Assembly (NCBI RefSeq): GCF_001040945.1
Contig: NZ_CP011930.1
Coordinates: forward strand, 1,736,001-1,800,000
Origin: Herbaspirillum seropedicae
GTDB lineage: Bacteria; Pseudomonadota; Gammaproteobacteria; Burkholderiales; Burkholderiaceae_D
DNA: 64,000 nt
Direction of reading: 5' to 3'
The position numbers and the translations under genes were made by a program. The notes beneath the pieces are model-generated. The model made no database searches and was not told the DNA's origin. It saw nothing but the letters and a program-made list of their open reading frames with translations. Positions 7,387-18,815 of this stretch are shown one piece after another (positions within the stretch are counted from its first letter, which is position 1; each line of letters starts with the position of its first letter).

Positions 7387-10300
7387 ATGAATCCCTCACG
7401 CCAGTTCATCCTGCGGCCAGTCGCCACTTCCTTGCTGATGCTGGCGATCCTGCTGGTGGGCATCGTGGCCTACCGGCTCTTGCCGCTGTCGGCCCTGCCC
7501 GAAGTCGATTACCCGACCATCCAGGTGGTCACGCTCTATCCCGGCGCCAGTCCCGATGTGATGACCTCCTCGGTCACCGCACCGCTGGAACGCCAGTTCG
7601 GCCAGATGCCGGGCTTGAAGCAGATGTCGTCCACCAGCTCCGGCGGGGCCTCGGTGATCACGCTGCAATTCAACCTCGACCTGAGCCTGGACATCGCCGA
7701 ACAGGAAGTGCAGGCCGCCATCAATGCCGGCAGCAACCTCCTGCCCTCGGACCTGCCGATGCCGCCGGTCTACAGCAAGGTCAACCCTGCTGATACGCCC
7801 ATCATCACGCTGGCGGTGACTTCCAACACCATGCCCCTGCCCAAGGTGCAAGACCTGATCGATACCCGTATCGCCCAGAAGATCTCACAGCTCTCCGGAG
7901 TGGGCCTGGTGAGCCTGTCGGGCGGCCAGCGCCCGGCTGTGCGCATGCAATTGAATCCCCGCGCCGTGGCAGCGCTGGGCCTGAACCTGGATGATGTGCG
8001 CACCGCCATCGGCAACGCCAACGTCAACCAGGCCAAGGGCAGCTTCGACGGTCCCACGCGCGCCTCCACCATCGACGCCAATGACCAGCTGCGTTCAGCC
8101 GATGAATACCGCAACCTGATCATCGCCTACAAGAATGGCGCGCCCATCCGCGTCTCGGATGTGGCCGATGTGGTCGATGGGGCCGAAAACGTGCGCCTGG
8201 GCGCCTGGGCCAATACCCAGCCGGCGGTGATCGTGAACATCCAGCGCCAGCCTGGCGCCAACGTGATCGCCGTGGTCGACAGCATCAAGAAGATCCTGCC
8301 GCAGTTGCAGGCCAGCCTGCCGGGCGCCATCGATGTCCACATCCTGACCGACCGCACCACCACCATCCGCGCCTCGGTGGACGATGTGAAATTCGAGCTG
8401 CTGCTCTCGGTGGCGCTGGTGGTGATGGTGATCTTCGTCTTCCTGCGCAATGTGCCGGCCACCATCATCCCCAGCGTGGCGGTGCCGCTCTCGCTGGTGG
8501 GGACCTTTGCCATCATGTATCTGGCCGGCTTCTCGATCAACAACCTCACGCTCATGGCGCTGACCATTGCCACCGGCTTCGTGGTCGATGACGCCATCGT
8601 GATGATCGAGAACATCTCGCGCTACATCGAAGAGGGCATGAAGCCCATGCAGGCCGCGCTGAAGGGGGCCGAACAGATCGGCTTCACCATCATCTCGCTG
8701 ACCTTCTCGCTCATCGCCGTGCTCATCCCCTTGCTCTTCATGGGCGATGTGGTGGGCCGCCTGTTCCATGAATTCGCGGTCACGCTGGCCGTGTCCATCC
8801 TGATCTCGGCAGTGGTCTCGCTCACGCTCACGCCCATGATGTGCGCGCGCCTGCTGCGCCATCAGCCGGAAGAACAGCAGGGCTGGTTCTATCACAAGAG
8901 CCAGCAGTTCTTCGACCGCATCATTGCGCGCTATGGCGTCATGCTGCAATGGGTGCTGGCGCGCCAGAAGCTGACACTGCTGGTGGCCGCCGCCACGCTG
9001 GGCTTGACGGTGTTGCTGTACGTGTTCGTGCCCAAGGGTTTCTTCCCCTTGCAGGACACCGGCGTCATCCAGGGGATATCCGAGGCCACGCAATCGATCT
9101 CCTTCTCCGCCATGGGCGAGAAGCAGCAGCAGCTGGCCAAGGTCGTGCTGCAAGACCCGGCCGTGGAGAGCCTGACCTCCTTCATCGGCGTGGATGGCAC
9201 CAATGCCACCCTCAACAGTGGCCGCATGCTCATCAACCTCAAGCCCCATGACGTGCGCGAGGTCTCGGCCACGGACGTGATCCGCCGGCTGCAAGGCAAG
9301 CTGGCCGCCGAGGTGCCGGGCATCACGCTCTACATGCAACCGGTGCAGGACCTGACCATCGAGGATAGCGTCTCGCGCACGCAATACCAGTTCACGCTGG
9401 AAGACGCCGATCCCGCGGTGCTGAGCACCTGGGTGCCCAAGCTGATCGCCCGTCTGCAACAGCAGAGCGAGCTGGCCGATGTGGCCACCAACCTGCAGGA
9501 CCAGGGCTTGCAGGCCTACATCGAGATCGACCGCAATGCCGCCTCGCGCCTGGGCATCACCACCGCGGCCATCGACAATGCGCTCTACAATGCCTTCGGC
9601 CAGCGCCTGATCTCCACCATCTATACGCAATCCAACCAGTACCGCGTGGTGATGGAAGTCAAGCCCGAGTTCCAGCATGGTCCGGCGGCGCTGGACAGCA
9701 TCTACCTGGTGACCTCCGGCGGCGGCAAGGTCCCCTTGTCGTCGATCGCCACGGTGACCGAACGTACCGCGCCGCTGGTGGTGAACCACATCGGCCAGTT
9801 CCCGGCCGCCACCGTGTCGTTCAACCTGGCCAAGGGCGCGTCATTGGGCGAGGCGGTCAAGGCCATCAAGGCCGCCGAAGAAGAGATCGGCATGCCGGCC
9901 TCCACCGTCACCAACTTCCAGGGCGCGGCGCTGGCCTTCCAGGCGTCGCTGTCCAATACCCTGTGGCTGATCCTGGCGGCCATCGTGACGATGTACATCG
10001 TGCTGGGCGTGCTCTATGAGAGCTACATCCATCCCATCACCATCCTCTCCACGCTGCCCTCGGCAGGGGTCGGGGCCTTGCTCTCGCTGATGATCTCGGG
10101 CACCGACCTGGGCATCATCGGCATCATCGGCATCATCCTGCTCATCGGCATCGTCAAGAAGAACGCCATCATGATGATCGACTTTGCGCTGGAAGCCGAG
10201 CGGCACGAGGGCAAGAGCCCGCGCGAGGCGATCTACCAGGCCTGCCTGCTGCGCTTCCGTCCCATCCTGATGACCACCATGGCGGCCTTGCTGGGCGCGT

Positions 10301-10533
10301 TGCCGCTGATGCTGGGAACCGGTGTGGGCTCCGAGCTGCGCCAGCCGTTGGGCATCACCATGGTGGGCGGCTTGCTGGTGTCGCAGGTGCTCACGCTCTT
10401 CACCACACCGGTGATCTACCTCGGCTTCGACAGCCTGGGGCGCCGCCTGCGCGCGCGCTTCGGCCAGCGTGCGCCAGGGCCGGGCGGCGGCGATGACGAA
10501 GGCAAGCCGGCCGCCCTGCCGCCGGCGGTGTAA
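7387..10533 (+). CDS. mdtB: RND multidrug efflux transporter, MdtB-like
   Basis: An inner-membrane proton-driven pump subunit of 1048 residues, the normal HAE1 length. The N-terminal TM helix, two large periplasmic domains and twelve predicted TM segments fit the family. The proton-relay pair lies in [13 protein letters not shown] near residues 402-403, and the conserved [14 protein letters not shown] follows TM10. It is preceded by AGGA before its ATG. In E. coli, MdtB and MdtC form a heterotrimer with the MdtA adaptor; the tandem arrangement here supports the same assembly. Substrates cannot be read from the sequence. Confidence 0.94.
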   Translation: MNPSRQFILRPVATSLLMLAILLVGIVAYRLLPLSALPEVDYPTIQVVTLYPGASPDVMTSSVTAPLERQFGQMPGLKQMSSTSSGGASVITLQFNLDLSLDIAEQEVQAAINAGSNLLPSDLPMPPVYSKVNPADTPIITLAVTSNTMPLPKVQDLIDTRIAQKISQLSGVGLVSLSGGQRPAVRMQLNPRAVAALGLNLDDVRTAIGNANVNQAKGSFDGPTRASTIDANDQLRSADEYRNLIIAYKNGAPIRVSDVADVVDGAENVRLGAWANTQPAVIVNIQRQPGANVIAVVDSIKKILPQLQASLPGAIDVHILTDRTTTIRASVDDVKFELLLSVALVVMVIFVFLRNVPATIIPSVAVPLSLVGTFAIMYLAGFSINNLTLMALTIATGFVVDDAIVMIENISRYIEEGMKPMQAALKGAEQIGFTIISLTFSLIAVLIPLLFMGDVVGRLFHEFAVTLAVSILISAVVSLTLTPMMCARLLRHQPEEQQGWFYHKSQQFFDRIIARYGVMLQWVLARQKLTLLVAAATLGLTVLLYVFVPKGFFPLQDTGVIQGISEATQSISFSAMGEKQQQLAKVVLQDPAVESLTSFIGVDGTNATLNSGRMLINLKPHDVREVSATDVIRRLQGKLAAEVPGITLYMQPVQDLTIEDSVSRTQYQFTLEDADPAVLSTWVPKLIARLQQQSELADVATNLQDQGLQAYIEIDRNAASRLGITTAAIDNALYNAFGQRLISTIYTQSNQYRVVMEVKPEFQHGPAALDSIYLVTSGGGKVPLSSIATVTERTAPLVVNHIGQFPAATVSFNLAKGASLGEAVKAIKAAEEEIGMPASTVTNFQGAALAFQASLSNTLWLILAAIVTMYIVLGVLYESYIHPITILSTLPSAGVGALLSLMISGTDLGIIGIIGIILLIGIVKKNAIMMIDFALEAERHEGKSPREAIYQACLLRFRPILMTTMAALLGALPLMLGTGVGSELRQPLGITMVGGLLVSQVLTLFTTPVIYLGFDSLGRRLRARFGQRAPGPGGGDDEGKPAALPPAV

Positions 10534-10545
10534 GCGGATCGACGC

Positions 10546-13500
10546 ATGAATATCTCGCTTCCCTTCATCCAGCGGCCCATTGCCACGACGCTGCTGACCA
10601 TCGGCATCGCCCTGGCCGGCATCGTGGCCTTCCGCCTGCTGCCGGTGTCGCCGCTGCCGCAGGTGGACTATCCGACCATCTCGATCTCGGCCTCGATGCC
10701 CGGGGCCAGTCCCGAGACCATGGCCGCGACCGTCGCCACGCCGCTGGAACGCGCCATGGGGGCGATTGCGGGCGTGACCGAGATGACCTCGACCAGCTCG
10801 CAGAACTCCACCCGCATCACCTTGCAGTTCGACCTGAGCCGCGACATCGACGGCGCCGCCCGCGACGTGCAGGCCGCGCTCAATGCGGCGCGCAACCTGC
10901 TGCCCACTGGCATGCCGAGCAATCCGACCTATCGCAAGGTCAACCCGGCGGACGCGCCCATCCTGATCCTGGCCATGACCTCCGACACCATGACCCAGGG
11001 CCAGATGTATGACGCCGCCGACAGCATCGTGGCGCAGAAGCTCTCGCAGGTGCGCGGGGTAGGGCAGGTCAGCGTGGGCGGCAGCTCGCAGCCGGCGGTG
11101 CGCATCGAGTTGAATCCGACCGCGCTCAACAAGTACGGTATCGGCACGGCCGATGTGCGCACCGCCGTGGCGGCCACCAATGCCAATCGTCCCAAGGGCC
11201 TGCTGGAAGACCAGGATCGCAACTGGCAGATCTACGCCAATGACCAGGCCAAGACCGCCGCTGAATATGCGCCGCTGATCGTCTCCTACCGCAACGGCAC
11301 GCCGGTGCGGGTGCAGGATGTGGCCGAGGTGCGCGATTCGGTGGCTGATGTGCGCAATGCCGGTTCGTCCAATGGCAAGCCCTCGGTGCTGATCATCATC
11401 AACCGCCAGCCCGGCGCCAACATCATCGACACCGTCGATAACGTGCGCGAGCTGTTGCCGCAGTTACAGGCCTCGATCCCCTCGGCCATCGACATGAAGG
11501 TGGTGCTGGACCGCACCCCCACCATCCGCGCCTCGTTAAAGGAAACCGAGTTCACCCTGATCCTCTCGGTGGCGCTGGTGATCATGGTGGTGTTCCTGTT
11601 CCTGCGCAATGCACGCGCCACGCTGATCCCGGCGGTGGCGGTGCCGGTCTCGCTGATCGGCACCTTTGGCGTGATGTACCTGGCCGGCTTCAGCCTGGAC
11701 AACCTCTCGCTCATGGCGCTGACCATCGCCACCGGCTTCGTGGTCGATGACGCCATCGTGGTGCTGGAAAACATCTCGCGCCACATCGAGTCGGGCATGA
11801 AACCCTACAAGGCCGCCCTGCTGGGCGCGCGCGAGGTGGGCTTCACGGTGCTGTCCATGAGCATTTCACTCATTGCCGTGTTCATTCCCATCCTGATGAT
11901 GGAGGGGATTGTCGGACGGCTCTTCCGCGAGTTCGCCATCACCTTGTCGGTGGCCATCCTGGTCTCGCTGGTGGTTTCGCTGACCACCACGCCGATGATG
12001 TGCGCGCAGTTGCTGCGCCATGATCCCGCCGCTGACGAAGCACGCCGCCAGCGCCGTCATCCCTGGTTGCAGAAGATCGCCGACCAGAGCGCGGCCATCT
12101 TCGAGGACATGCTGCTGGCCTATCAGCGCACGCTGGCCTGGGCGCTGCGGGCGGCGCCCTTGATGATGCTGATCCTCTTGGCCACCATCGCCCTGAACGT
12201 CTACCTGTACAAGGCCATTCCCAAGGGCTTCTTCCCGCAGCAGGACACCGGCCGGCTGGTGGGCGGCATCCGCGGCGACCAGGCCATCTCCTTCCAGGCC
12301 ATGCGCACCAAGCTCAATGAATTCATCGACATCGTCCGGGCCGATCCGGCCGTCTCCGATGTGGTCGCCTTTACCGGCGGGCAGCGGCGCAATGGCGGCT
12401 TCATGTACGTGACCCTGAAGCCGCTGAGCGAACGCAAGGACAGCGCCGACAAGGTGGTGGCGCGCTTGCGCATCAAGACCGCCAAGGTGGCCGGTGCGCG
12501 GGTGTTCCTGGTGCCGGTGCAGGATATCCGCATCGGCGCGCGACAGAGCGATTCGCAATATGAATACTCGCTCAAGTCCGATGACGTGGGCCTCTTGCGC
12601 ATCTGGGAGCCCAAGATCCGCCTGGCCCTGTCCAACCTCAAGGAGCTGGAAGACATCAGCACCGACCAGCAGGACAACGGCCTGCAGACCACGCTGACCA
12701 TCGACCGCGAGACCGCCATGCGCGCAGGCGTCACGCCGCAGTTGATCGATTCCACCCTGTCTGACCTGTTCGGGCAGCGCCAGATCTCGACCATCTACAG
12801 CGGCATGAACCAGTACCACGTCGTGATGGAAGCTGCGCCGCAATACTGGCAGAGCCCGGAAACCCTGCGCGATACCTATGTCAGCCTGGCCGGTTCTTCC
12901 AACCTCTCGCCGACCACGTCCAGCCTGTCCACGCCGCCGGCGCTGTCGGCCTCGGGCAAGTTGAACGCCAATACCGGCCTGGCCCAGACCATCTCCACCG
13001 CACCGTCACGGCAGATCCCACTGGCGGCCTTCTCGCGTTTCGAGCCGACCACCACCTCCTTGTCGGTCAGCCACGAAGGACAGTTCGTGGCGTCCACGCT
13101 GTCCTTCAACCTGGCCGAAGGGGTCTCGTTGTCGCAGGCCACGGCGGCCATCGACCGCGCCATGGCGCAACTGGGCGTGCCCACCAATGTGCTGGGCACC
13201 TTTGCCGGCACAGCCAATGCCTTCCAGTCGTCCACGTCCAGCCAGCCGCTGCTGATCCTCACCGCCTTGCTGGCCGTGTATATCGTGCTGGGCATCCTCT
13301 ATGAAAGCCTGATCCACCCCATCACCATCATCTCCACGCTGCCCTCGGCAGGCGTGGGGGCGCTGCTGGCGCTGATGGTGACGGGGACCGACTTCAGCCT
13401 CATCGCCTTGATCGGTGTGATCCTGCTCATCGGCATCGTCAAGAAGAACGCCATCATGATGGTGGACTTCGCCATCGATGCCGAACGCAATCGCGGCATG

Positions 13501-13782
13501 TCGCCGCGCGACGCCATCTTCGAGGCCTGCAAGCTACGCTTCCGCCCCATCATGATGACCACCATGGCGGCGCTCCTGGGCGCGATCCCCCTGGCCATCG
13601 GCCATGGGGACGGCGCAGAGCTGCGCCAGCCGCTGGGCATTTCCATCGTCGGCGGGCTGGTGGTGAGCCAATTGCTCACGCTCTATACGACACCGGTGGT
13701 GTACCTCTACATGGAACGCCTGAGCAGCTGGAGCAAGCGCCGTTTCGGCCGCAAGAACAAGACAGAAACCTCGGCCGCCTGA
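10546..13782 (+). CDS. mdtC: RND multidrug efflux transporter, MdtC-like
   Basis: The second RND subunit, 1078 residues, begins 12 bases after mdtB. It shares the same family landmarks: [13 protein letters not shown] near residue 400 and [14 protein letters not shown] near 965. It differs from the MdtB-like neighbour by a Ser/Thr-rich insertion of roughly 35-40 residues in the second periplasmic region (about residues 785-825, [18 protein letters not shown]). Two non-identical RND genes with one adaptor gene is the MdtABC pattern. Confidence 0.94.
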   Translation: MNISLPFIQRPIATTLLTIGIALAGIVAFRLLPVSPLPQVDYPTISISASMPGASPETMAATVATPLERAMGAIAGVTEMTSTSSQNSTRITLQFDLSRDIDGAARDVQAALNAARNLLPTGMPSNPTYRKVNPADAPILILAMTSDTMTQGQMYDAADSIVAQKLSQVRGVGQVSVGGSSQPAVRIELNPTALNKYGIGTADVRTAVAATNANRPKGLLEDQDRNWQIYANDQAKTAAEYAPLIVSYRNGTPVRVQDVAEVRDSVADVRNAGSSNGKPSVLIIINRQPGANIIDTVDNVRELLPQLQASIPSAIDMKVVLDRTPTIRASLKETEFTLILSVALVIMVVFLFLRNARATLIPAVAVPVSLIGTFGVMYLAGFSLDNLSLMALTIATGFVVDDAIVVLENISRHIESGMKPYKAALLGAREVGFTVLSMSISLIAVFIPILMMEGIVGRLFREFAITLSVAILVSLVVSLTTTPMMCAQLLRHDPAADEARRQRRHPWLQKIADQSAAIFEDMLLAYQRTLAWALRAAPLMMLILLATIALNVYLYKAIPKGFFPQQDTGRLVGGIRGDQAISFQAMRTKLNEFIDIVRADPAVSDVVAFTGGQRRNGGFMYVTLKPLSERKDSADKVVARLRIKTAKVAGARVFLVPVQDIRIGARQSDSQYEYSLKSDDVGLLRIWEPKIRLALSNLKELEDISTDQQDNGLQTTLTIDRETAMRAGVTPQLIDSTLSDLFGQRQISTIYSGMNQYHVVMEAAPQYWQSPETLRDTYVSLAGSSNLSPTTSSLSTPPALSASGKLNANTGLAQTISTAPSRQIPLAAFSRFEPTTTSLSVSHEGQFVASTLSFNLAEGVSLSQATAAIDRAMAQLGVPTNVLGTFAGTANAFQSSTSSQPLLILTALLAVYIVLGILYESLIHPITIISTLPSAGVGALLALMVTGTDFSLIALIGVILLIGIVKKNAIMMVDFAIDAERNRGMSPRDAIFEACKLRFRPIMMTTMAALLGAIPLAIGHGDGAELRQPLGISIVGGLVVSQLLTLYTTPVVYLYMERLSSWSKRRFGRKNKTETSAA

Positions 13783-13805
13783 GCGCTGCCGTGATGGAGA
13801 AACGC

Positions 13806-15329
13806 ATGACGCAACAAGACCTCTTCAAACTCAAGCCCTTGCTGGCGATGCTGGTGGCCAGCCTGGCGCTGGCCGCCTGCTCGGTCGGCCCCGACTACGT
13901 GCGCCCGCAGATGGACACGGGACCTGCCATCTTCAAGGAAGGCCAGAACTGGAAGCCGGCCCAGCCGCGTGACCTGGTGGCCGATGGCAAGTGGTGGGAA
14001 ATGTTCGGCGACCCGCAATTGAATGCCCTGGTGGCCCAGGTGGATATCTCCAACCAGAACCTGGCCCTGGCCGAAGCCAATTTCCGCAGCGCCGTGGCGC
14101 TGGTGCAAAGTTCGCGCTCGGCCTATTCGCCTACGCTGTCGGCTTCGGCCGGGGCGTCGCGGGGCAGTTCGGGGTCGGCAGGCGCGTCTTCCTCGAACGC
14201 TGCCTCGGGCAGCAGTGCGGGGAGCGTGCGCAATTCCTATACCTTCTCGCTGACGGCTGCCTGGGAGGCGGATATCTGGGGCAAGGTGCGGCGCGATGTC
14301 GAATCCAGTCAGGCCAGCGCCCAGGCCAGTGCGGCGGACCTGGCCGCTGCGCGCCTGTCGGCACAGGCGCAGGTGGCGCAGAACTACCTGCAACTGCGCG
14401 TGCTGGACGCCCAGCAGCAATTGCTGGAAGAGACGGTGCAGGCTTACGAGCGTTCCTTGCAGGTGGCGCAGAACCAGTATGCCGCTGGCATGGTGGCCAA
14501 GTCCGACGTGATCCAGGCGCAGACGCAATTGAAATCGGCCCAGGCCTCGGCGCTGGACAATGGGGTCACCCGCGCCCAGGTCGAGCACGCCATCGCGCTG
14601 CTGGTGGGCAAGACGCCGGCGCAATTCGCGCTGCCGCGTGCTCCGCTGGCGGCCGTCGCGCCACCGGTGCCGCAGGGCGTCCCCTCGATGCTGCTGGAAC
14701 GCCGTCCTGACGTGGCCGCAGCCGAGCGCCGGGTGGCCTCGGCCAATGCCAAGATCGGTGTGGCCAAGGCGGCGTATTTTCCCAGCCTGACCTTGTCCGC
14801 ATCGGGCGGCTATCAGAGTTCCACCTTCGCGGACTGGTTCACGCTGCCGGGGCGCGTCTGGTCGCTGGGACCGCAGCTGGCGCAGACCATCTTCGATGGC
14901 GGTGCGCGCGCAGCGGCCACCGACCAGGCCATCGCCACCTATGACGGCACCGTGGCCACCTACAAGCAAACCGTGCTGACCGCCTTCCAGGAAGTGGAAG
15001 ACAACCTGGCCGCGCTGCGCATCCTGGAGCAGGAAGCGGCAGTGCAGGGCGAGGCGCTGCAGGCTGCGCGCCAGGCAGTGACGCTGGTGAACAACCAGTA
15101 CAAGGCCGGTACCGTCAGTTACGTCAATGTCATCACCGCCCAGGCCACGGCGCTGTCGGCCGAGCTGAGCTCGCTGAACATCCTCAACCGCCGCATGGCC
15201 GCCAGCGTGCTGCTGGCCAAGGCGCTGGGCGGGGGCTGGGACGAGCGCAGCCTGGACGACCTGGGGTCGCTGCAACAGCAAAGTGCAGAAAAAGCCAAAG
15301 CACTGAAAGAGAATGCCGCGCTGCGTTGA
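13806..15329 (+). CDS. outer-membrane efflux lipoprotein, NodT/OprM family
   Basis: This outer-membrane channel completes the tripartite pump. The start at 13806 is chosen because GGAGA lies about 5 bases upstream; in-frame GTG/ATG at 13791 and 13794 lack that. The signal peptide ends in lipobox LAAC (Cys25), followed by SVGPDYVRP, typical of the NodT family. Two OEP repeats of long alpha-hairpins follow (the second with TAFQEVEDNLAALRILEQE). At 507 residues the length is normal. Enteric mdtABC operons lack a dedicated channel and use TolC, so the linked OMF here is a notable difference. Confidence 0.93.
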   Translation: MTQQDLFKLKPLLAMLVASLALAACSVGPDYVRPQMDTGPAIFKEGQNWKPAQPRDLVADGKWWEMFGDPQLNALVAQVDISNQNLALAEANFRSAVALVQSSRSAYSPTLSASAGASRGSSGSAGASSSNAASGSSAGSVRNSYTFSLTAAWEADIWGKVRRDVESSQASAQASAADLAAARLSAQAQVAQNYLQLRVLDAQQQLLEETVQAYERSLQVAQNQYAAGMVAKSDVIQAQTQLKSAQASALDNGVTRAQVEHAIALLVGKTPAQFALPRAPLAAVAPPVPQGVPSMLLERRPDVAAAERRVASANAKIGVAKAAYFPSLTLSASGGYQSSTFADWFTLPGRVWSLGPQLAQTIFDGGARAAATDQAIATYDGTVATYKQTVLTAFQEVEDNLAALRILEQEAAVQGEALQAARQAVTLVNNQYKAGTVSYVNVITAQATALSAELSSLNILNRRMAASVLLAKALGGGWDERSLDDLGSLQQQSAEKAKALKENAALR

Positions 15330-15393
15330 GTTGAGTAATCGGTAAGCAAGTTACGTGTGAACTAGGCGTAATCAACGGGAAGGCAGGAAGCAA

Positions 15394-17241
15394 CTAAGGC
15401 TTCACCAGCACAGCCGGCAGCGCTCCCCGCAAGGCATTGCAGACCACGATCTCCTGCGCCGCCAGCAGGTCAGCGCGGGTGATCACGGCTTCCACGGCAT
15501 CCCAGGCGGGATCGGCCAGCAGCACCCGCCGCATCACGCCCGGCAGCACGCCCGAAGAGAGGGGCGGCGTGCACCAGCGGCCAGCGATCCTGACGAAGAC
15601 ATTGCTGCGTCCGCCTTCGGTCAATTCATCCCGTTCATTGAAGAAGAGCATGTCGAAGCCGCCGCGCTGTTCGGCCGCTTTCCAGGCAGCGTCGTAGCGC
15701 GCGCGGCGCGTGCTCTTGTGGCGCAGGAAGAGGTCGTGGCTGTCGGTGGCGGTCTCGGCCAGGAAGATCTTGACCGGCCCCGCCAATGGCGTCAGCGGAG
15801 CGTGCTGGATGGTGATGCGGCCCTGCGCATCCAACGCCAGGCGCAGGCGATGTGTGGTATTGGCGGGCAGGCCGGCGCAGGTGGCGGCCAGGTGCTGGCG
15901 GATCGCTGCTTCGTCGTAAGGGAAACCCAGCGCAGCGGCCGAGCCTTGCAGGCGTTGCAGGTGCAAATCCAGATGGCGGCAGGCCTGTTGACTGGCGTGC
16001 AGGGTTTCAAAGAGGCCGAAGTCTTTTTCCAGACCGGTCAGGAAGGAGGACTTCAACTGGCATTCGGCAAATTCCGCAGCGGCCTGGCTGTCATGGACGA
16101 TCCCGGCGCCCACCCCCATGACCGCTTTGCGCAGGCCTGCGTGCGGCGCTTGCAGTTCCAGTGTGCGGATCGGCACCGACAGGCAGAAGTCGCCGATGGC
16201 CGGGCCGCCTGGGCGGGGCGCGTCGAACCAGCCGATGGCGCCGGTGTAGAGTCCGCGCGGCTCGCTCTCCAGTTCATGGATGATTTCCATGGTGCGGCGC
16301 TTGGGGGCGCCGGTGATGGAGCCACAGGGATAGAGCGCGTTGATGGTGTCGGCCAGCGTGGCGTGCTCGCGCAGGCGGGCGCGGATGGTGGAGGTCATCT
16401 GCAGCACCTGCCCATAGCGGCGCACGTCGAACAGATGCGGCACCTGCACCGAGCCTGGCACGGCCACGCGGCCCAGGTCATTGCGCAGCAGGTCGACGAT
16501 CATCAGGTTCTCGGCGCGGTTCTTTTCATCGGCGGCCAGCGCCAGGGCGCGTTGCGCGTTGACCGTTTCTGCACCTTCCTGCTCGGGGGGCAGGGCGCGC
16601 GCGGTGCCCTTCATGGGCTTGGCCTTGAGCACGCCCTGCTGGTGCGAGACGAACAGTTCCGGTGAACACGACAGCACCATGCCGCCCAGCTCGTCGCGCA
16701 CCAGCGCGCCATAGGGCACCGGCTGACGCGCGCGCAGACGGCGATACAGGCCGATGGCGTCACCATGGACATCGCCATGCAGGCGATACGTGTAGTTGAC
16801 CTGGTAGGTGTCGCCAGCGGCGATGTAGTCGCGGATACGGGCGATGGCCGCGCTGAAGGCGGCTTCGTCCACGCTGCTGCGCAGGTTGGCGATGCCGCCT
16901 GACGTGAACATATCGGCACCATCCGCCTGACACGACGCGGCCAGCCAGGTATCGACCTCGGTCGCGGCCAGGCGCTCGCAATGGGCAAACAGCAGCACAC
17001 GCGCCAATGGTCCTTGCAGCCGATGATGCGGCAAGCCCTGTAGCGCCGCGCCCAGTTCATAGCTCCAGAGCGCCACGGCGTGCAGGCCGGCGCGCAGGGC
17101 TGTCTGCATCTCCTCCAGCAGGCCCGCAAAGCCCGCCGCATCGGTGCAGCAGAGCGTGCGCACATGCCTGGTATATAGGCGCGAGCGTGGGTCGGCCGGG
17201 CTGGCCTGGTGGTCGTCGAGGAGGGCGAAGCAATCGTTCAT
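15394..17241 (-). CDS. pabB: aminodeoxychorismate synthase component I fused to aminodeoxychorismate lyase (PabB-PabC)
   Basis: A bifunctional folate-pathway enzyme of 615 residues. The N-terminal two-thirds is a chorismate-binding domain with KPMKGTARALP and GSITGAPKRRTMEII. It converts chorismate to 4-amino-4-deoxychorismate, using ammonia from a PabA partner not seen in this window. The C-terminal third is a class IV PLP aminotransferase/lyase fold (HKSTRRARYDAA with the PLP Lys, NERDELTEGGRSNVF) that releases p-aminobenzoate and pyruvate. The start at 17241 (MNDCFALLDDHQ) is preferred to a longer frame whose extra N-terminus is low-complexity. It is convergent with the efflux operon and divergent from the MFS gene. 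Confidence 0.9.
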   Translation of the reverse strand: MNDCFALLDDHQASPADPRSRLYTRHVRTLCCTDAAGFAGLLEEMQTALRAGLHAVALWSYELGAALQGLPHHRLQGPLARVLLFAHCERLAATEVDTWLAASCQADGADMFTSGGIANLRSSVDEAAFSAAIARIRDYIAAGDTYQVNYTYRLHGDVHGDAIGLYRRLRARQPVPYGALVRDELGGMVLSCSPELFVSHQQGVLKAKPMKGTARALPPEQEGAETVNAQRALALAADEKNRAENLMIVDLLRNDLGRVAVPGSVQVPHLFDVRRYGQVLQMTSTIRARLREHATLADTINALYPCGSITGAPKRRTMEIIHELESEPRGLYTGAIGWFDAPRPGGPAIGDFCLSVPIRTLELQAPHAGLRKAVMGVGAGIVHDSQAAAEFAECQLKSSFLTGLEKDFGLFETLHASQQACRHLDLHLQRLQGSAAALGFPYDEAAIRQHLAATCAGLPANTTHRLRLALDAQGRITIQHAPLTPLAGPVKIFLAETATDSHDLFLRHKSTRRARYDAAWKAAEQRGGFDMLFFNERDELTEGGRSNVFVRIAGRWCTPPLSSGVLPGVMRRVLLADPAWDAVEAVITRADLLAAQEIVVCNALRGALPAVLVKP

Positions 17242-17390
17242 GAAGCGTGGGCGGCGATGAGGGCGGCGGCCAGGGCGGCCGCCGGCAGCATGATAGCGTA
17301 AAAGGTATACTTGAAGGCTTGCCGGGCGCTCTGCAATGCCGGTCATTTGCGCTGCAGGCTGCCATCGCGGCTTCATCCACCCCTTTGCCC

Positions 17391-18794
17391 ATGCCTATCC
17401 CACGCACCTTCATCATTCCCCTGATCGTCGCCTGTGCGCTGTTCATGGAACAGATGGATTCCACCGTCATCTCGACTTCCTTGCCAGCGCTGGCGCTGGA
17501 CATGAATGTCGATCCCATTTCGCTCAAGCTGGCGCTGACCTCCTACCTGGTCAGCCTGGCCGTGTTCATCCCGATCTCGGGCTGGATGGCGGACCGCTTC
17601 GGCTCGCTCACCATCTTCCGCTCGGCCATCTGCGTGTTCATGCTGGGCTCGATACTGTGCGGCGTCTCCTCGACCCTGCCGCAATTCGTGGCGGCCCGCT
17701 TCCTGCAGGGCATCGGGGGCGCCATGATGGTGCCGGTCGGGCGGCTGGTGATCCTGCGCAGCGTGGAAAAGGTCAACCTGGTCAAGGCCTTGTCCTACCT
17801 GACCATTCCTGCCTTGTTCGGTCCCGTGCTGGGGCCGCCGCTGGGCGGCTTCATCACCACTTATTTCCACTGGCGCTGGATCTTCTTCATCAACATCCCG
17901 ATCAGCATCCTGGGCCTCTACCTGGCCACGCGCTTCATTCCCGACCTCAAGGCCGAGCAGGTCGCACCGCTGGACCTGAAGGGCTTCCTGCTCTCGGCGC
18001 TGGGTTGCTCGCTGCTGATGATGGGCCTGGCCACGGCGGGACGCCATCTGGTCTCGGGTGAGGTGGCGCTGACCTGCGTGCTGGCCGGGCTGGTGTTCCT
18101 GGCGGCCTACGTCTGGCATGCGCGCCGCGCCAGCGCGCCGTTGATCGACCTGGCGCTGCTGAAGATTCCCACCCTGCGCGCCGGCGTCTTCGGCGGTTCT
18201 TTCTATCGCGTGGGCATCGGCGCCATTCCCTTCCTGCTGCCGCTGATGCTGCAACTGGGCTTTGGCTATACGCCTTTCCATTCGGGCATGCTGACCTGCG
18301 CCTCGGCGGCGGGGGCCATGTTCATGAAGACCATCGCCGCGCGTTTCCTGCGCCGCTACGGTTTCCGTCGCGTGCTGCTGGTCAATGGCGCGCTGGGCGT
18401 GCTGGGCCTGTGGGCCATTGCCACCTTCACGCCGCAGACGCCTTACCTGCTGATGGTGGTGATCCTGCTCATCGGCGGCTGCTTCCGCTCGCTGCAGTTC
18501 ACCAGCCTCAACGCCATCTCCTACGCCGATGTCGACAAGCTGCGCCTGAGCCAGGCCACCAGCATGGCCAGCGTGGCCCAGCAACTGTCCATCGGCATGG
18601 GCGTGGTGCTGGCCGGGTTTGCCTTGCAGATGTCCAACGAAATCCAGGGCCATGCCACGCTGGTGGCGCAGGATTTCTGGCCGGCCTTCCTGGTGGTGGG
18701 GGCGGTGGCGGCTTGCGCGCTGCTGATGCTGCGCCAACTGCCGCATGACGCCGGGGCCGAGATGGCCGGGCGCGACGACAACCGTCCGGCCTGA
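17391..18794 (+). CDS. MFS transporter, DHA2 (EmrB-like) drug exporter
   Basis: An inner-membrane protein of 467 residues, hydrophobic throughout, with features of the 14-helix DHA2 family. The first TM carries the motif FMEQMDSTVISTSLPALA, close to the family's LDxTIVNVALP signature. The loop 2-3 motif is GWMADRFGSL and motif C is GPVLGPPLGGFI. The start at 17391 is preferred because it begins directly before TM1. EamA and CorA genes follow in the same direction, 21 and 38 bases apart. The substrate is unknown. It lacks an adjacent EmrA adaptor. Confidence 0.88.
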   Translation: MPIPRTFIIPLIVACALFMEQMDSTVISTSLPALALDMNVDPISLKLALTSYLVSLAVFIPISGWMADRFGSLTIFRSAICVFMLGSILCGVSSTLPQFVAARFLQGIGGAMMVPVGRLVILRSVEKVNLVKALSYLTIPALFGPVLGPPLGGFITTYFHWRWIFFINIPISILGLYLATRFIPDLKAEQVAPLDLKGFLLSALGCSLLMMGLATAGRHLVSGEVALTCVLAGLVFLAAYVWHARRASAPLIDLALLKIPTLRAGVFGGSFYRVGIGAIPFLLPLMLQLGFGYTPFHSGMLTCASAAGAMFMKTIAARFLRRYGFRRVLLVNGALGVLGLWAIATFTPQTPYLLMVVILLIGGCFRSLQFTSLNAISYADVDKLRLSQATSMASVAQQLSIGMGVVLAGFALQMSNEIQGHATLVAQDFWPAFLVVGAVAACALLMLRQLPHDAGAEMAGRDDNRPA

Positions 18795-18815
18795 TCGACA
18801 ACGTTGAGGATAGCG

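Noticed and set aside
8095..9789. A 564-codon antisense ORF within mdtB
   Set aside because: The composition is typical of antisense reading of high-GC genes, and the sense strand encodes a complete RND transporter.
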